From JAGVSR01 sp963708775 (lineage in GTDB: Bacteria > Pseudomonadota > Alphaproteobacteria > Rhizobiales > Hyphomicrobiaceae): 64,000 nt of DNA. Every line of letters begins with the position of its first letter. The stretch's first letter is position 1. The position numbers and the translations under genes were made by a program. The notes under the pieces are model-generated. The model saw nothing but the letters and a program-made list of their open reading frames with translations, was not told where the DNA came from and searched no databases. The stretch lies in contig CAVPTI010000015.1 of the NCBI GenBank assembly GCA_963708775.1, forward strand, positions 179,423 through 243,422, read 5' to 3'. This document shows positions 20,461-28,262 of the stretch, one piece after another.

Positions 20461-21120
20461 TCAGCCGGCCGTCGTTCGTAGAACCGGCAATCCAGCAAGC
20501 AATCGCTCCCGGATCAGATCCCCTTCAGGCCATTCGTTGGTGAAATCCTCGGGGTCCTCAAAGACCTCAGCAACGAGAAGCTCGCGCATATTCCCGAGAT
20601 CGTCGCTGGCGATCGTCGCGGTTACGTCGCCCACCACCAGAATTTCGTGGTCGCAATCGATCAACGCTTCACCACTCAGATTGCCACCAACGAGGAACAC
20701 CCCGTTGTCTCCGTCACAAACAACCAGCCGATCGACGGTGACGGACCCCAGCACCACCACTGCGGAGGCCGCTTTGATGATATCGCCTGCCTTCAGGCTG
20801 CCGGCGACCAGCAAGGAAGGTCCACTTTCGACGTCTGAGTTGAAAATCCGGCCGGTCACGATGAGGTCGCCCAGCGCCACGATGCAGCTAAAACCGTCGG
20901 TAAAGGGCTCCGCATCCGTTTCCAGAATGAGGTCGTCCTCGATCAGCGCGCCCGGATCGAACACAAGCGCCTTCTTTTCCGGATGATCGACGAGGATCTG
21001 CTCAACCCAATCGCGGAAAGGGCCGCACCCTTCGAGGTCCGCTGCTGCCACCCGTTCAGAAAACAGCCGCGCAATCTCATCCAGCGCCACGGGTCGTCCA
21101 AAATCTTCGAGCCGTTTCAT
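20461..21120 (-). CDS. Uncharacterised beta-solenoid-like protein
   Basis: 219 residues, acidic, with no signal peptide or TM helix. The middle (about residues 70-175) is a run of short beta strands with a period of about 20, e.g. 'CIVALGDLIVTGRI', 'SLLVAGSLKAGDII', 'AVVVLGSVTVDRLVV', 'VFLVGGNLSGEALI', 'EILVVGDVTATIAS'. This would fold as a small right-handed solenoid, as in bactofilins or polymer-forming proteins, though no specific family is recognised. It lies directly downstream of the pqqA array on the same strand, but a strong terminator separates them. The real function is unknown. Confidence 0.65.
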   Translation of the reverse strand: MKRLEDFGRPVALDEIARLFSERVAAADLEGCGPFRDWVEQILVDHPEKKALVFDPGALIEDDLILETDAEPFTDGFSCIVALGDLIVTGRIFNSDVESGPSLLVAGSLKAGDIIKAASAVVVLGSVTVDRLVVCDGDNGVFLVGGNLSGEALIDCDHEILVVGDVTATIASDDLGNMRELLVAEVFEDPEDFTNEWPEGDLIRERLLAGLPVLRTTAG

Positions 21121-21236
21121 GCGCTAAGCCACCGTCTGCCGAGAAATGAACGCCGATTTGGCGACAGCCTACCAAACGGGATCGACAGGATCGAGACGCC
21201 TGGAGCATTCGTCCGGGCAGGCCCCCAAAACAGTAA

Positions 21237-21258
21237 CGGCGGCCCGTGAGGGCCGCCG
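21237..21258 (-). terminator. Intrinsic terminator after pqqA copy 1
   Basis: A perfect 9-bp stem (CGGCGGCCC / GGGCCGCCG) with a 4-base loop. On the minus strand it is followed within a few bases by a short T run (TTTT). It lies 30 bases beyond the pqqA stop. Confidence 0.75.
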
Positions 21259-21288
21259 CACCAAATAAACCGCTTAGGCGAACCGACG

Positions 21289-21378
21289 TTAGATGACGTC
21301 GATTTCGGCCGGCAGGTACGACGTCACTTCGAGGCCGACTTCCTGCTCGCGAACGGCGGGCTTGGTCCAGGTCTTCAT
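21289..21378 (-). CDS. pqqA: PQQ precursor peptide PqqA, copy 1
   Basis: A 29-residue peptide starting MKTWTKPAVREQEVG and ending YLPAEIDVI. It contains the invariant Glu-x-x-x-Tyr pair (E17 and Y21 in LEVTSY) that PqqE cross-links to begin pyrroloquinoline quinone synthesis. A strong GGAGG site lies about 8 bases before ATG 21378. It is too short for most gene finders. It is the last of three tandem units (340-350 bp spacing), each with its own upstream box and terminator. Its codon choices differ from those of copies 2 and 3 at a few third positions, while the peptide is identical. No pqqBCDE genes occur in the window. Confidence 0.93.
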   Translation of the reverse strand: MKTWTKPAVREQEVGLEVTSYLPAEIDVI

Positions 21379-21454
21379 GATGTATTCCTCCAATTGCCCC
21401 ACTGAAACTCCCTCAGTGGGATGCATCACATATAAGCAAGGCGCTCCATAACTA

Positions 21455-21490
21455 CAAATCGCAATCGCGTGAGAGTCTCATCAGAGTGCC
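21455..21490 (-). promoter_or_regulatory. Conserved upstream element of pqqA copy 1
   Basis: A 36-base block shared by all three pqqA units at nearly the same distance from the start codon (here about 77 bases). Read on the minus strand, the invariant parts are TCTGAT, then TCACG, then TTGCGATTTG, with equal spacing in all copies. It may be a promoter or activator site. No standard sigma-factor match is clear. Confidence 0.55.
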
Positions 21491-21573
21491 TTATGGACTA
21501 CCGACGCATTACTGATCGAAGTCAAGCTTACGCTTAGAGGCGCGTGAACAGGGTCGACACCCGGCCAAATGAG

Positions 21574-21608
21574 AAACGCGGCGGCTGCATCTCGCAACCA
21601 CCGCGTTT
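21574..21608 (-). terminator. Terminator hairpin after pqqA copy 2
   Basis: AAACGCGG pairs with CCGCGTTT, and an imperfect inner stem extends it. It is a diverged relative of the perfect hairpin after copy 3 and lies 25 bases beyond the pqqA stop. Confidence 0.65.
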
Positions 21609-21633
21609 CGAATTCTACAAGTGATACCGACGT

Positions 21634-21723
21634 TTAGATGACGTCGATTTCTGCCGGCAGGTACGACGTCACTTCGAGGCCGACTTCCTGCTCACGAACG
21701 GCGGGCTTGGTCCAGGTCTTCAT
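21634..21723 (-). CDS. pqqA: PQQ precursor peptide PqqA, copy 2
   Basis: 29 residues, identical in amino-acid sequence to copies 1 and 3, with synonymous differences at third positions. The E17/Y21 pair used by the radical SAM enzyme PqqE is intact. ATG 21723 follows GGAGG at good spacing. A hairpin downstream and a conserved box about 73 bases upstream suggest a separate transcription unit. Identical peptides with silent changes point to purifying selection on all copies, or to conversion followed by drift, and not to a very recent duplication. Confidence 0.93.
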   Translation of the reverse strand: MKTWTKPAVREQEVGLEVTSYLPAEIDVI

Positions 21724-21795
21724 GATGGTTCCTCCAAATTGGGGCCAATCTCCCTGGCCCGATGTCGAAAACATACTCGCAAGTTCCGATAACCA

Positions 21796-21831
21796 CAAAT
21801 CGCAAGTACGTGATGTCTTAATCAGAGTTCC
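21796..21831 (-). promoter_or_regulatory. Conserved upstream element of pqqA copy 2
   Basis: Second instance of the 36-base block (TCTGAT ... TCACG ... TTGCGATTTG on the minus strand), about 73 bases before the start codon. The intervening bases are not conserved, so the shared parts stand out. Confidence 0.55.
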
Positions 21832-21889
21832 TGATCAATTCGCCAACTCCGACTGATGGCGATCTGAGCCATTGGGCCCTCAGAACGAA

Positions 21890-21923
21890 AAACGCGGTGG
21901 TTGCACTCGCAACCACCGCGTTT
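21890..21923 (-). terminator. Intrinsic terminator after pqqA copy 3
   Basis: A perfect 15-bp stem (AAACGCGGTGGTTGC with its complement) and a 4-base loop. On the minus strand it runs into a T tract (TTTTT). It is the strongest terminator in the window. Confidence 0.85.
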
Positions 21924-21946
21924 AAATTCGATAGCCGAACCGACGC

Positions 21947-22036
21947 TTAGATAACGTCGATCTCTGCCGGCAGGTACGACGTCACTTCGAGGCCGACTTC
22001 CTGCTCACGAACGGCGGGCTTGGTCCAGGTCTTCAT
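21947..22036 (-). CDS. pqqA: PQQ precursor peptide PqqA, copy 3
   Basis: First copy in the direction of transcription, 164 bases beyond the polA stop. It encodes the same 29-residue peptide with E17 and Y21, and uses GTT for Val28 where the others use GTC. Shine-Dalgarno GGAGGAG precedes ATG 22036. A frame open to 22243 adds residues before the methionine, but they look non-coding. The conserved box lies about 82 bases upstream and the perfect terminator lies directly downstream. Confidence 0.93.
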   Translation of the reverse strand: MKTWTKPAVREQEVGLEVTSYLPAEIDVI

Positions 22037-22117
22037 GGTGTATCTCCTCCAAATTTCGATGCCGGGATCTCCGACCGGCTTCAGTGACTGTGGTGTACCG
22101 ATTGCTGGCCACACGTT

Positions 22118-22153
22118 CAAATCGCAAGTTCGTGAGAATCCGATCAGATTTTC
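22118..22153 (-). promoter_or_regulatory. Conserved upstream element of pqqA copy 3
   Basis: Third instance of the 36-base block, with TCTGAT, TCACG and TTGCGATTTG at the same internal spacing on the minus strand. It falls between the polA stop and the pqqA start. Confidence 0.55.
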
Positions 22154-22199
22154 TTTGGAGCCCCGCGAGTTATCCTGATCGCCGCCCTCCTGGCGAAAC

Positions 22200-25100
22200 T
22201 TAATGAGCCGCTTCCCAATTTCCGGCTGCCTTGGCATCGACATGGATCGGAACCGACAGCCGCACCGCAGGCTCGGCCGCGCGCTCCATCACAGACCTCG
22301 CCGTCTCGATGAGCGCATCTGCTTTACCGGCAGGCACCTCGAAAACGAGTTCGTCGTGCACCTGGAGCAGCATGCGCGCCTCAGACAGGCCTGCGTCCGC
22401 TAATGCCTCAGGAACACGGATCATGGCCCGCCGAATGATATCTGCCGCCGACCCTTGGATTGGCGCGTTGATCGCTGCCCGTTCCAGAAAACCCCGCATC
22501 GACGGATTTTTCGTATTGATCTCCGGATAATGAATGCGCCGGCCGAAGATCGTCTCCACATATCCGTTCGCGTGCGCGAACGTCTTTGTTCCCTCCATGT
22601 AGTCGCGAATGCCAGGGAACCGTTCGAAGTACGTTTTGATGTAGGCACCCGCTTCTTCGCGGCTGATCCCAAGTTGGTTGGCAAGCCCGAATGCGGAAAT
22701 TCCGTAGATGATGCCGAAGTTGATCGCCTTCGCGCGCCGACGGACCTCGCCCGTCATCTCCGTCAGCGGTACGCCGAACATCTCGCTCGCGGTCATCGCA
22801 TGAATGTCGAGACCCTCGGCAAACGCCGTCTTCAACTGCGGTATGTTCGCAATGTGCGCAAGCACGCGCAGCTCGATCTGCGAATAGTCGGCGGAGACCA
22901 GGCAGCAGCCTGCGTCAGCAATGAAGGCCGTGCGGATTTCGCGACCTTCCTTCGTGCGGATTGGAATGTTCTGCAGATTGGGATCGGATGACGAGAGCCG
23001 TCCCGTTGTTGTTGCCGCCAACGCGTAGCGCGTATGAATTCGCCCCGTGGTTGCCTGCACATAACTCGGCAAGGCATCGGTGTAGGTTGACCGTAGCTTC
23101 GTCAATTGACGCCACTGAAGCATCGTATCGATGAGGCGTCGTGCATCAGGGGGCAGCTCTTCATTCTGCGCCAGATCGTCGAGCAAGCCGGCCCGTGTCT
23201 CCCACTGGCCGGTCTTGGTCTTCTTGCCGCCCGGAAGCTTTAGAGTGTCGAACAGAAATTCACCCAGCTGCTTCGGCGAACCAAGATTGAATTTGTTGCC
23301 TGCAAGGTCATAGATCAGCGCCTCGTGTTCGGCCGCCCGCTGCGCGAACGCTCCCGAAAGTCGGGATAATATTTCGCGGTCGACCTTGATGCCGTCCCGC
23401 TCCATCGCCGCTATCACCGGAATGAGCGGACGCTCCAGTGTCTCATACACCGTCGCCACGCGTTCCGCCGCCAGCCGTGGCTTCAGCAGACTCCACAAAC
23501 GCAGCGTCACGTCGGCACCTTCCGCCGCATACTCCGTCGCCTTGTCGATCGGCACTCCGCCGAACGTCTTCGCGGACTTCTTCGCTCCCGCCGAATGCGC
23601 AAGCACGTCGTCCATCGATAGACACAAATGTCCGAGATGCCTCTCTGCCAACTCGTTGAGGCCATGTCCGCCGCGGCCCGCGTCGAGCGCATATGACATC
23701 AGCATCGTATCGTCGAACGGCGCGATTGTTATTCCATGCTGCGCCATGACCAGCGCGTCGAATTTCAAGTCGTGACCGATCTTCAGAGTGAACGGATCAT
23801 CGAGCAGGGGCTTCAGCCGTTCCAGCGCATCTCGCAGCGCGACTTGGCCTGGAAGTTGCGCCGACTCACCAAAAAGATCCGCGCCAATCTTGCCATGCGC
23901 GATTGGCACGTAACACGCAGCTCCGGCCGCGACAGCCATCGAGACGCCGACCACCTCAGCCTGCATCGCATCAAGGTTCGTCGTCACCGCATCGAACGCC
24001 ACGCGCCCGGCCGCCCGGGCCATAGCGACCCACGCCTCCAAGTCCTCCACCGTGGTGATCGTCTTGTACGCTGCCCGGTCGAACGCAACACCCCTGGCCG
24101 CTGTCCGCCCGGCTTCCACCGCACTAAGCGGAGTGCCAAGGCCCTCCGGCGGAGTAGCAGTCCCCATCGGCGACGGCGGCGCATGAGGCGCCTCACCCGT
24201 TCCCTTTGCCTTTGCTTTTGCAATTGACGATCCAACGGAGGCTTCAAGCGGCGCCGGCGCCTCAACGCCCAGCTTTTCCGCAATGCGGCGCGTCAGCGTG
24301 TTGAACTCCATCACGCGCAAGAAGCCGATGAGCGCGTCAGCGTTAACATCACGAATGCCAAAACTCTCGACCGGCTCTGCGTCAGGGACATTGTCCATGA
24401 GCGTCACGAGCTCACGTGAGATCCGCGCCTGCTCCGCGAACTCGATCAGCTTCTCCCGCCGTTTGGGCTGCTTGATCTCACCCGCCCGCTCGAGAAGCGT
24501 ATCCAGATCGCCGTATTCGTTGATCAGCTCCGCCGCGGTCTTTACTCCGATCCCGGGCACGCCCGGCACGTTGTCTGTCGAATCGCCCGCGAGCGACTGC
24601 ACATCGACAACCTTTTCCGGCGGGACGCCAAACTTCTCCAGGACCTCATCGGGCCCAATTTTCTTCGCCTTCATCCCGTCCAGCATGACCACGCCGGGAC
24701 GAATGAGCTGCATCAGATCCTTGTCCGACGAGACGATCGTCACATCGCCGCCTCGGTTGACGACATCGCGTGCGTAAGTCGCGATCAGATCGTCGGCCTC
24801 GTACCCATCAAGCTCGATGCACGGCACATTAAACGCCCGCACTGCGTCTCGGATCAGTGCGAATTGCGGCACGAGTTCATCAGGCGGCGGTGGCCGGTTC
24901 GCCTTGTACTTGTCGTAGATCTTGTTGCGGAAGGTCTCGCGGCCTGCGTCAAAAATCACCGCAAGATGTGTCGGCGCCTCCGACAACTTGCTCTCCTGAA
25001 GCAGCTTCCACAGCATGGTACAGAAGCCGTGTACCGCGCCCACAGGTAACCCGTCCGACGGGCGCGTGAGAGGTGGGAGAGCATGAAACGCGCGAAAGAT

Positions 25101-25220
25101 AAAACCCGACCCGTCGATCAGGTAGACATGGCTTCCTTTGACGATCGGGACAGGCTCGTTTGAGCCATCGGCGGTCGCAGGCGGGGCGGATCGGGGAACT
25201 GGCTGGGACGTGCTCATCAA
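22200..25220 (-). CDS. polA: DNA polymerase I, proofreading site apparently degenerate
   Basis: 1006 residues with three domains: 5'-3' exonuclease (about 25-320, 'HVYLIDGSGFIFRAFHALPP'), 3'-5' exonuclease-like (about 390-590) and polymerase (about 620-1006). Polymerase motifs A ('ADYSQIELRVLAHI'), B ('RRRAKAINFGIIYG') and C ('LQVHDELVFEV') are intact. In the exonuclease domain, the usual Asp-x-Glu of Exo I is D410-A-V412. The Tyr-x3-Asp of Exo III reads Y564-A-A-E-G568. Only the Exo II Asp ('GHDLKFDALV') remains. Two metal ligands are thus missing and proofreading is probably lost, while Okazaki-fragment and repair synthesis should be normal. The gene is unbroken. Confidence 0.96.
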   Translation of the reverse strand: MMSTSQPVPRSAPPATADGSNEPVPIVKGSHVYLIDGSGFIFRAFHALPPLTRPSDGLPVGAVHGFCTMLWKLLQESKLSEAPTHLAVIFDAGRETFRNKIYDKYKANRPPPPDELVPQFALIRDAVRAFNVPCIELDGYEADDLIATYARDVVNRGGDVTIVSSDKDLMQLIRPGVVMLDGMKAKKIGPDEVLEKFGVPPEKVVDVQSLAGDSTDNVPGVPGIGVKTAAELINEYGDLDTLLERAGEIKQPKRREKLIEFAEQARISRELVTLMDNVPDAEPVESFGIRDVNADALIGFLRVMEFNTLTRRIAEKLGVEAPAPLEASVGSSIAKAKAKGTGEAPHAPPSPMGTATPPEGLGTPLSAVEAGRTAARGVAFDRAAYKTITTVEDLEAWVAMARAAGRVAFDAVTTNLDAMQAEVVGVSMAVAAGAACYVPIAHGKIGADLFGESAQLPGQVALRDALERLKPLLDDPFTLKIGHDLKFDALVMAQHGITIAPFDDTMLMSYALDAGRGGHGLNELAERHLGHLCLSMDDVLAHSAGAKKSAKTFGGVPIDKATEYAAEGADVTLRLWSLLKPRLAAERVATVYETLERPLIPVIAAMERDGIKVDREILSRLSGAFAQRAAEHEALIYDLAGNKFNLGSPKQLGEFLFDTLKLPGGKKTKTGQWETRAGLLDDLAQNEELPPDARRLIDTMLQWRQLTKLRSTYTDALPSYVQATTGRIHTRYALAATTTGRLSSSDPNLQNIPIRTKEGREIRTAFIADAGCCLVSADYSQIELRVLAHIANIPQLKTAFAEGLDIHAMTASEMFGVPLTEMTGEVRRRAKAINFGIIYGISAFGLANQLGISREEAGAYIKTYFERFPGIRDYMEGTKTFAHANGYVETIFGRRIHYPEINTKNPSMRGFLERAAINAPIQGSAADIIRRAMIRVPEALADAGLSEARMLLQVHDELVFEVPAGKADALIETARSVMERAAEPAVRLSVPIHVDAKAAGNWEAAH

Positions 25221-25294
25221 GCGCGGACTATAGGCAGAACGCCTTCCAGCGCTAGCCCTAGCTTACCGCCACTTCGCTCAAGCCCCCTGAAGCG

Positions 25295-25332
25295 ATATGG
25301 GCACCGCCGTTTCTCTACAGCGGTGCCCATAT
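25295..25332 (-). terminator. Long perfect hairpin between the MarR gene and polA
   Basis: A 13-bp perfect inverted repeat (ATATGGGCACCGC and its complement) around a 12-base loop, just past the MarR stop on the same strand. No T run follows, so it may act as a factor-dependent terminator or as an RNA stabiliser. Confidence 0.5.
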
Positions 25333-25353
25333 AGATCGGCGGCCGGCCCGGCT

Positions 25354-25836
25354 TTAGGTCCTCAACTCGTTTTCAGCACTTCTGTCTCGGCCAGTTTCCC
25401 TCGGCCCCTGCCTGGATACAACCTTCTGGAGGTACGTGCTGAATTCTTCCCGCTGTTCTGCACTTAGCGACTCCACCAGCAACTCGTCGACTTTGGCAGC
25501 AATCGGCAAAGCGCGCTGAAGCACTTCCTTGCCTTCCGGCGTTATCCGTACCGCATACATGCGAGCATCTTGCCTCGTCCGGCGACGCGACAACAGTCCA
25601 CGCGAAACCAGCCGGCGAACGATGTCGGCCAGTGTTGATCGATCGATACCCGAAATTTCACACAGCGCTGTCTGGCTAGGGTCCTCGAGACCGTCGACCA
25701 CCGACAGCACGACAAACTGGCGCGCGGTAATTCCTATTTCACCGATCGAGCGGGCAAACAAATCTTCAGCCAACTGACCAGCGCGATGTAATAGGTGAGT
25801 TGTGCTCGTTGACACGAGATTGACAGGAGCGTTCAT
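25354..25836 (-). CDS. MarR family transcriptional regulator
   Basis: 160 residues from ATG 25836, which is preceded by AGGAAAGG at good spacing. A longer frame to 25890 lacks such a site. The winged helix is clear: 'ARQFVVLSVVDGLEDPSQTA', recognition helix 'IDRSTLADIVRRLVSRGLLS', and wing 'RRTRQDARMYAVRITPEGKE'. MarR proteins bind DNA as dimers and usually respond to small aromatic ligands. It is divergent from the AraC-family gene, whose promoter it may control. The ligand is unknown. Confidence 0.9.
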   Translation of the reverse strand: MNAPVNLVSTSTTHLLHRAGQLAEDLFARSIGEIGITARQFVVLSVVDGLEDPSQTALCEISGIDRSTLADIVRRLVSRGLLSRRRTRQDARMYAVRITPEGKEVLQRALPIAAKVDELLVESLSAEQREEFSTYLQKVVSRQGPRETGRDRSAENELRT

Positions 25837-26055
25837 TTGAAACCTTTCCTCATAATCGCACTGCTTTTTCAGCGGGCGGTTTTCTCTCAATATATGCTGA
25901 GATTGTTCACCCGCTCCCGAGTGTGAGATTAGGACTTTGGATCATCAGCCGATTGACCCAGTGTTCTGGTTTTTGACCGGATGGTCAGAAGTGGGTGCAT
26001 TATAAAAGCGCCAAGCTGGCAATTAGTTCCGCACCGAGTGTCTGAGAGCGGCGAA

Positions 26056-27120
26056 ATGTTAAGCATAGGACCATACGTGAACCCGGCGATCTTGCGCGGG
26101 ATGGAGATATTCCTGCAAAAACAAGGTGTTGTGTATTCAGACGTGTTGAGAGCAGCGCACGTGTGCCCCGATACCCTTGTGAGTGAGCACTCGGAGGTAC
26201 CGCTGGAAAAGATCGTCGCAATTTTCGACGCGGCCGCGCTGGCGACGTCCTCCCCATGTTTTGGGGCGCAGTGGGCCGAAGCCTTCAACCCCGGCGAAAC
26301 AGGTGCCTACGGATATCTTCTGCGAAACGCCGCATCCGTCCGGGATGCTCTTAATGTGATCGTGCGCTACCTTTCGCTCGTTATTCACCCGGTCGCCATC
26401 GCCGTGAAAAACGATGGCGCGGTAACCACGCTGACTTGGCGCCTTGTGCCCCGGGTGCAGAGTCGCGCAACGCAATATCTCCTCTTTGCAACTGGAGCGA
26501 CCGTCGCTCGTCTGCGCACCGCAGCCGGTGGCAGTTGGGACCCTGTCCACATTGAACTGGCTTGCCCGGAACTCCCCTGCAAAGCTCTCTTGCATCGTGT
26601 ACTCGGTCCATCGATTTCGTATGCAGCGAAGGAAACCCGTCTGTTCATCGCTACGAATACGCTCGATCATCGCAATGCGACGGCTGATCCCAAGCTGTTC
26701 AGTCTTCTGCAGGATTTGGGCGAACGGATGCTCCGTGAGCGATGCACTGCGCAAGGATACCCGCACGTCATCAAAAAGATCATCTCTCGTAAGTTGGGCC
26801 ATGGTGACGTGACGCTAGAAGCCATCGCTCTTGAGGACGGAACCTCCCCGCGCGCTCTGCAGGCGCGGCTCGCCACGGAGGGCACCTCCTTCGAAGACCT
26901 GCTCCAGACCACCCGCCGGCAACTGGCCGAAGACTACCTCCGCGACACGGATCTGCCCTTGAACGAAATCGCTCTGTTGCTCGGCTTTTCGGAGCTGTCG
27001 GCTTTTTCCCGCGCCTGCCATCGCTGGTTTGAGGAACCGCCAAGCATACGGCGGCGGCACCTTCGGCAAGCCCACCACGACTTGACCGGCAGGTCCACGC
27101 TAGCCACACCGAAAGCGTGA
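26056..27120 (+). CDS. AraC family transcriptional regulator
   Basis: 354 residues from ATG 26056; the frame is also open from GTG/ATG codons back to 25981. An N-terminal ligand-sensing domain of the 'arabinose-binding' type covers about residues 15-200 ('GAYGYLLRNAASVRDALNVI'). A C-terminal double helix-turn-helix follows ('ALEDGTSPRALQARLATEG' and 'LNEIALLLGFSELSAFSRAC'). This architecture belongs to the OruR/ArgR-like AraC group, which often regulates catabolic genes. It is divergent from the MarR gene, and no catabolic operon lies directly next to it. Confidence 0.9.
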   Translation: MLSIGPYVNPAILRGMEIFLQKQGVVYSDVLRAAHVCPDTLVSEHSEVPLEKIVAIFDAAALATSSPCFGAQWAEAFNPGETGAYGYLLRNAASVRDALNVIVRYLSLVIHPVAIAVKNDGAVTTLTWRLVPRVQSRATQYLLFATGATVARLRTAAGGSWDPVHIELACPELPCKALLHRVLGPSISYAAKETRLFIATNTLDHRNATADPKLFSLLQDLGERMLRERCTAQGYPHVIKKIISRKLGHGDVTLEAIALEDGTSPRALQARLATEGTSFEDLLQTTRRQLAEDYLRDTDLPLNEIALLLGFSELSAFSRACHRWFEEPPSIRRRHLRQAHHDLTGRSTLATPKA

Positions 27121-27600
27121 TCAGGGCCGCCGCGCGTCAGGCACGCTGTCGGTCGAAGCAAAATACGGCTTGATGTCGATCAGCGGCGTACCATCCACGC
27201 AATCGATGTTGCGGATGGTCAATGATGTTCCTGCGACGGAGACAAGTTCCACAACAGACAAGCCGATCGGGTTGGGCCTCACCGGTGAGCGCAGCGCGAA
27301 TACCCCGCGCGGCTTAGGCGCATGGCTCGGCGCCTGAACGATCAGGTCTCTCGCCGATCGATCCAGCCAATAGAGTAGGATGAGATGCGACATCAGTTCG
27401 ATGCCCTCAAGCCCTTCGGCATAGCGGGGGTCGAGGTCAACGGTCGCCAGCACCTCCCGTCGCGCCGCGCTGTTCTTGGGACACGCGCCGGTCGTGTTCC
27501 AGGGCGTATGGATACGCCCGATGAAGTAGAGGGAGGCATCGAACCCTCTCGGAAGTTCGATCGACCGTTCCCCAGGCCGGGGAGGACGCATGTCAGGCAT
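27121..27600 (-). CDS. trmO: tRNA (N6-threonylcarbamoyl-A37) methyltransferase, TrmO/TsaA family
   Basis: 159 residues from ATG 27600; 27630 and 27591 are other possible starts. TrmO uses SAM to methylate t6A37 in tRNAs that read ACY codons. Family marks are 'LYFIGRIHTPW', 'ELMSHLILLYWLDRS' and the SAM-binding/catalytic stretch 'GVFALRSPVRPNPIGLSVVE', followed by 'IDCVDGTPLIDIKPY'. The C-terminal extension found in the E. coli protein is absent, as in most alphaproteobacterial members. Its stop is one base beyond the convergent AraC-family stop. Confidence 0.88.
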   Translation of the reverse strand: MPDMRPPRPGERSIELPRGFDASLYFIGRIHTPWNTTGACPKNSAARREVLATVDLDPRYAEGLEGIELMSHLILLYWLDRSARDLIVQAPSHAPKPRGVFALRSPVRPNPIGLSVVELVSVAGTSLTIRNIDCVDGTPLIDIKPYFASTDSVPDARRP

Positions 27601-27713
27601 TTTGGCTCCGCAGTATTTCGACCCGGCCACCCGTCACGCCGCATGTTCGGGCATTTGCGGGCGGCACCCGAATGAGCTATCTAGCAGGTCCCGGCCGCCT
27701 CGGCGGCCCGGAT

Positions 27714-27790
27714 GCACCCGTAGCTCAGTTGGATAGAGTGTTGGATTCCGAATCCAAAGGTCGCAGGTTCGAATCCTGCCGGGTGCGCCA
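27714..27790 (+). tRNA. tRNA-Arg (anticodon CCG)
   Basis: A complete 77-base cloverleaf with encoded CCA. The acceptor stem is GCACCCG/CGGGTGC. The D arm contains AGCTCAGTTGGATAGAG. The anticodon stem TTGGA/TCCAA surrounds loop TTCCGAA with anticodon CCG at 27748-27750, and the T arm is GCAGGTTCGAATCCTGC. No integrase or duplicated 3' end follows, so it is not visibly used as an attachment site. Confidence 0.97.
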
Positions 27791-27948
27791 TTCTTCATGA
27801 CATCAGCCGCCGGGCTTTCGCAATAACAGCGCCAATTCCTGTTCGAGACGAGGCGCGAGTCATTTATGCAGTTGAGGCACGATTCGTTGGGACAGCTATT
27901 CGGCTGCCGCAACGTGTTGCGCTCCCAACCTGACGTGGAGAACTTTCG

Positions 27949-28140
27949 ATGCCTATGATCGAATTGAGCAATTCCGAGGTCGAGACGCTGATCTACGCCC
28001 TCGGCGTAGCGGCGGCGGATCTCAAGGAATCGATCGCTGATGCGACCCAGACGGCGGAAGACAAGCAGGAGTGGACCGAGTACGTGGCCGAAATTGAGGA
28101 AGTGAGCGGCAAGCTCACGGTCCTCAGCGAAGCGGCCTAG
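27949..28140 (+). CDS. Small acidic protein of unknown function
   Basis: 63 residues, strongly helical and acidic ('IELSNSEVETLIYALGVAAA', 'EDKQEWTEYVAEIEEVSG'). ATG 27949 has GGAG about 8 bases upstream, and an intrinsic terminator follows 60 bases after the stop, both of which support a real short gene. There is no signal peptide or TM helix, and no family is recognised. Confidence 0.65.
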   Translation: MPMIELSNSEVETLIYALGVAAADLKESIADATQTAEDKQEWTEYVAEIEEVSGKLTVLSEAA

Positions 28141-28199
28141 AACGAGCGGCTGCGTCCACCCGAGACGGCCCACCGTCCGGCGCGCGTCTGAAATCAAGC

Positions 28200-28240
28200 A
28201 ACCGGCGAATGCAATGACTGCATTTCGCCGGTTCTTTTTT
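28200..28240 (+). terminator. Intrinsic terminator after the small acidic protein gene
   Basis: AACCGGCGAATGCA pairs with TGCATTTCGCCGGTT with one bulged base and a 5-base loop. A CTTTTTT tract follows directly. It also faces the 3' end of the minus-strand SoxYZ-like gene. Confidence 0.88.
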
Positions 28241-28262
28241 CATTCGGTGCCCGACCGGGCGA

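Noticed and set aside
20461..22153. The repeated pqqA units as a CRISPR-like or toxin-antitoxin repeat array
   Set aside because: The repeats are coding, 90 bases long, and spell PqqA with the E/Y cross-link pair. The spacers are promoters and terminators.
27634..28197. Minus-strand open frame containing 'GAPGRIRTCDLWIRNPTLYP'
   Set aside because: This is the well-known false protein read from the antisense strand of a tRNA gene; it covers tRNA-Arg(CCG).
27714..28240. tRNA-Arg as the integration site of a genomic island
   Set aside because: No integrase, no repeat of the tRNA 3' end, and the flanking genes look native.
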